From JAZQUM01 sp045631305 (lineage in GTDB: Bacteria; Bacillota; Clostridia; Oscillospirales; Oscillospiraceae): a DNA stretch of 7,121 bases. Positions within the stretch are counted from its first letter, which is position 1, and each line of letters opens with the position of its first letter. This document shows, piece by piece, positions 6,108-7,121 of this stretch. The DNA lies in contig JAZQUM010000043.1 of NCBI GenBank assembly GCA_045631305.1, positions 1 to 7,121 on the forward strand, written 5' to 3'. A program made the translations under genes and the position numbers. Below the pieces are notes generated by a model, which searched no databases, had not been told where the DNA came from, and worked only from the letters and a program-made list of their open reading frames with translations.

Positions 6108-6356
6108 ATGGCGGCGCTGATCGGCGCTGCGGCATTTTTGGCGGCAGTAGTGATCCGCGTGTTTTCCGCGCCCTTTAAAATTGTGGGGCGGGTTCTGCTC
6201 AATACCCTTTTGGGTTTCGTGCTGCTTTACGGAGTAAATGTGGCCTCAGCCGTAACGGGACTTTCCCTGGGGGTGAATCTTTACACGGCCCTTACCGTGG
6301 GCATTCTGGGTGTGCCCGGCTTGGGGCTATTATTGCTGCTGCAATGGGTATTTTAA
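6108..6356 (+). CDS. bofA: BofA-family protein (pro-sigma-K processing inhibitor homologue)
   Basis: This 82-residue, very hydrophobic protein has about two to three membrane segments. The C-terminal GVNLYTALTVGILGVPGLG followed by a run of Leu is the conserved BofA stretch. In Bacillus subtilis, BofA holds the intramembrane protease SpoIVFB inactive until engulfment, delaying sigma-K activation during sporulation. Homologues are also found in Clostridia where that checkpoint differs, so the exact role here is uncertain. The length is close to the 87 residues of B. subtilis BofA. The ATG lies 5 nt after the yaaL-like stop, with only GGGG two nt upstream as a weak ribosome binding site, so translation probably depends on coupling. 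No other start codon is visible in frame nearby. Confidence 0.88.
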   Translation: MAALIGAAAFLAAVVIRVFSAPFKIVGRVLLNTLLGFVLLYGVNVASAVTGLSLGVNLYTALTVGILGVPGLGLLLLLQWVF

Positions 6357-6370
6357 ATAGGTGTACATAG

Positions 6371-6396
6371 AGCCGCCCCGAAGGGGACGGTTTTTT
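6371..6396 (+). terminator. Intrinsic terminator after the yaaL-bofA pair
   Basis: CCGCCCC (6373-6379) pairs with GGGGACGG (6383-6390) across a GAA loop with one bulged A, followed by TTTTTT (6391-6396). It serves the + strand pair. The reverse direction has no T-tract, and the last T is part of the stop codon of the opposing gene. Confidence 0.85.
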
Positions 6397-7121
6397 CAGC
6401 GCTCCATGGTCTCCTTATTCCAGCCGTACAGCGGATAGCGCTGCATGGCGCCGAAGATCTTGGTGCGGAGATTGGGATAGTCTGCTTCCAGCTTTTCCAA
6501 AAGATCTTTGATCTCCTGCCGGCGGGTCACACCGTCTGCAGGACAGGGGTTTTTGATGACAGGCAGGTCTTCCCGCCGTGCGGCGCGGGCGACGTCCGTT
6601 TCTTCCACGTAGAGCATGGGGCGGATCTGCATCACATCCATGCGGTCGAGATAGGTGACGGGCTGGAAAGAACCGAGGCGGCCCTCAAAAAAGAGGTTCA
6701 TCAGCATGGTCTCCACGGCATCGTCAAAATGATGGCCCAGCGCCACCTTATGAATATCCCGCTCCACCAGCGCGGTGTTGATGGCACCGCGGCGCATTTT
6801 GGAGCAAAGGGAGCAGGGGTTCTTTTCCTTGCGCTCTTCAAAAACGATCTGGTAGATGGGCACATCTACAATGGTGTAGGGCACGGCGAGCTTTTGGCAA
6901 AGCTCCGTCACGGGGGAAAAATCCAGTCCGGGCACGCCGGGGTGAAGGGTGATGGCCTCCAGCGTGAAGGGGAGGGGATAAAATTCCCGCAGACGGGCCA
7001 TGGCGCAAAGAAGCACCAGCGAATCCTTGCCGCCGGATACCCCAACGGCAATGCGGTCGCCCGCTTCGATCATATGATAATCTTCCACACAGCGGCGGAT
7101 CTGACCTAAAATGTGCTGCAT
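6396..7121 (-). CDS. TtcA-family tRNA 2-thiocytidine biosynthesis protein
   Basis: This is a 241-residue PP-loop ATPase of the TtcA/TilS superfamily. TtcA activates C32 of tRNA with ATP and replaces its oxygen with sulfur using an Fe-S cluster. Visible motifs are the PP-loop SGGKDS at 29-34, a CSLC pair (Cys103 and Cys106), GHHFDDAVET at 129-138 and a third Cys at 193 in NPCPADG. Three cysteines in this arrangement are the expected cluster ligands of TtcA and argue against TilS, which lacks them. It is shorter than the roughly 310 residues of E. coli TtcA, as in many Bacillota homologues. The ATG occupies the final three bases of the window, so its ribosome binding site is not visible; the N-terminus MQHILGQIRRCVEDYHMI fits a true start. 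A related tRNA thiolase with other specificity cannot be excluded. Confidence 0.9.
   Translation of the reverse strand: MQHILGQIRRCVEDYHMIEAGDRIAVGVSGGKDSLVLLCAMARLREFYPLPFTLEAITLHPGVPGLDFSPVTELCQKLAVPYTIVDVPIYQIVFEERKEKNPCSLCSKMRRGAINTALVERDIHKVALGHHFDDAVETMLMNLFFEGRLGSFQPVTYLDRMDVMQIRPMLYVEETDVARAARREDLPVIKNPCPADGVTRRQEIKDLLEKLEADYPNLRTKIFGAMQRYPLYGWNKETMER

Overview
The window looks like chromosomal DNA from a member of the Clostridia (Bacillota), probably a gut-type lineage. Four signs support this: a YaaL/DUF2508 gene followed by a BofA-family gene, a YtrA-type GntR/ABC operon, strong AGGAGG-type ribosome binding sites before most genes, and intrinsic terminators with clean T-tracts. The assignment is inferred from gene content. 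No rRNA or other taxonomic marker is present.

Layout: (1) Positions 2-1375 on the + strand hold the C-terminal part of a large FtsX/MacB-type ABC permease that is cut by the left edge. (2) A perfect 14-bp hairpin at 1380-1411 lies between two convergent genes and can terminate both. (3) Positions 5311 down to 1415 on the - strand form a compact five-gene operon: a short YtrA-type GntR repressor, a six-TM permease, a small three-TM membrane protein, an ABC ATPase, and an unrecognised 489-residue membrane-anchored or secreted protein. Genes overlap or lie within 10 nt of each other. The promoter is a perfect consensus (TTGACA, 17 nt, TATAAT) overlapped by an inverted repeat, with a second, related repeat just downstream. 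(4) tadA (tRNA adenosine deaminase) is on the - strand with its own terminator. (5) Divergent from tadA are yaaL-like (DUF2508) and bofA-like genes on the + strand, ending in a terminator. (6) A TtcA-type tRNA thiolase is on the - strand; its ATG is the last three bases of the window.

How the genes work together: the GntR repressor probably senses a signal and controls its own ABC exporter-like complex, in which the 245- and 167-residue membrane proteins appear to be related partners sharing a cytoplasmic SK[ST]xYxx[HR]RL motif. The 489-residue protein would be an extracytoplasmic accessory. TadA and TtcA both modify the tRNA anticodon loop (positions 34 and 32). tadA, yaaL and bofA belong to the same neighbourhood in Bacillus subtilis (tadA-dnaX-yaaK-recR-yaaL-bofA), so this part looks like a rearranged remnant of that cluster. 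I see no mobile element, CRISPR array, tRNA or rRNA. The most interesting parts are the double-operator promoter, the unequal permease pair, and the uncharacterised last gene of the operon.
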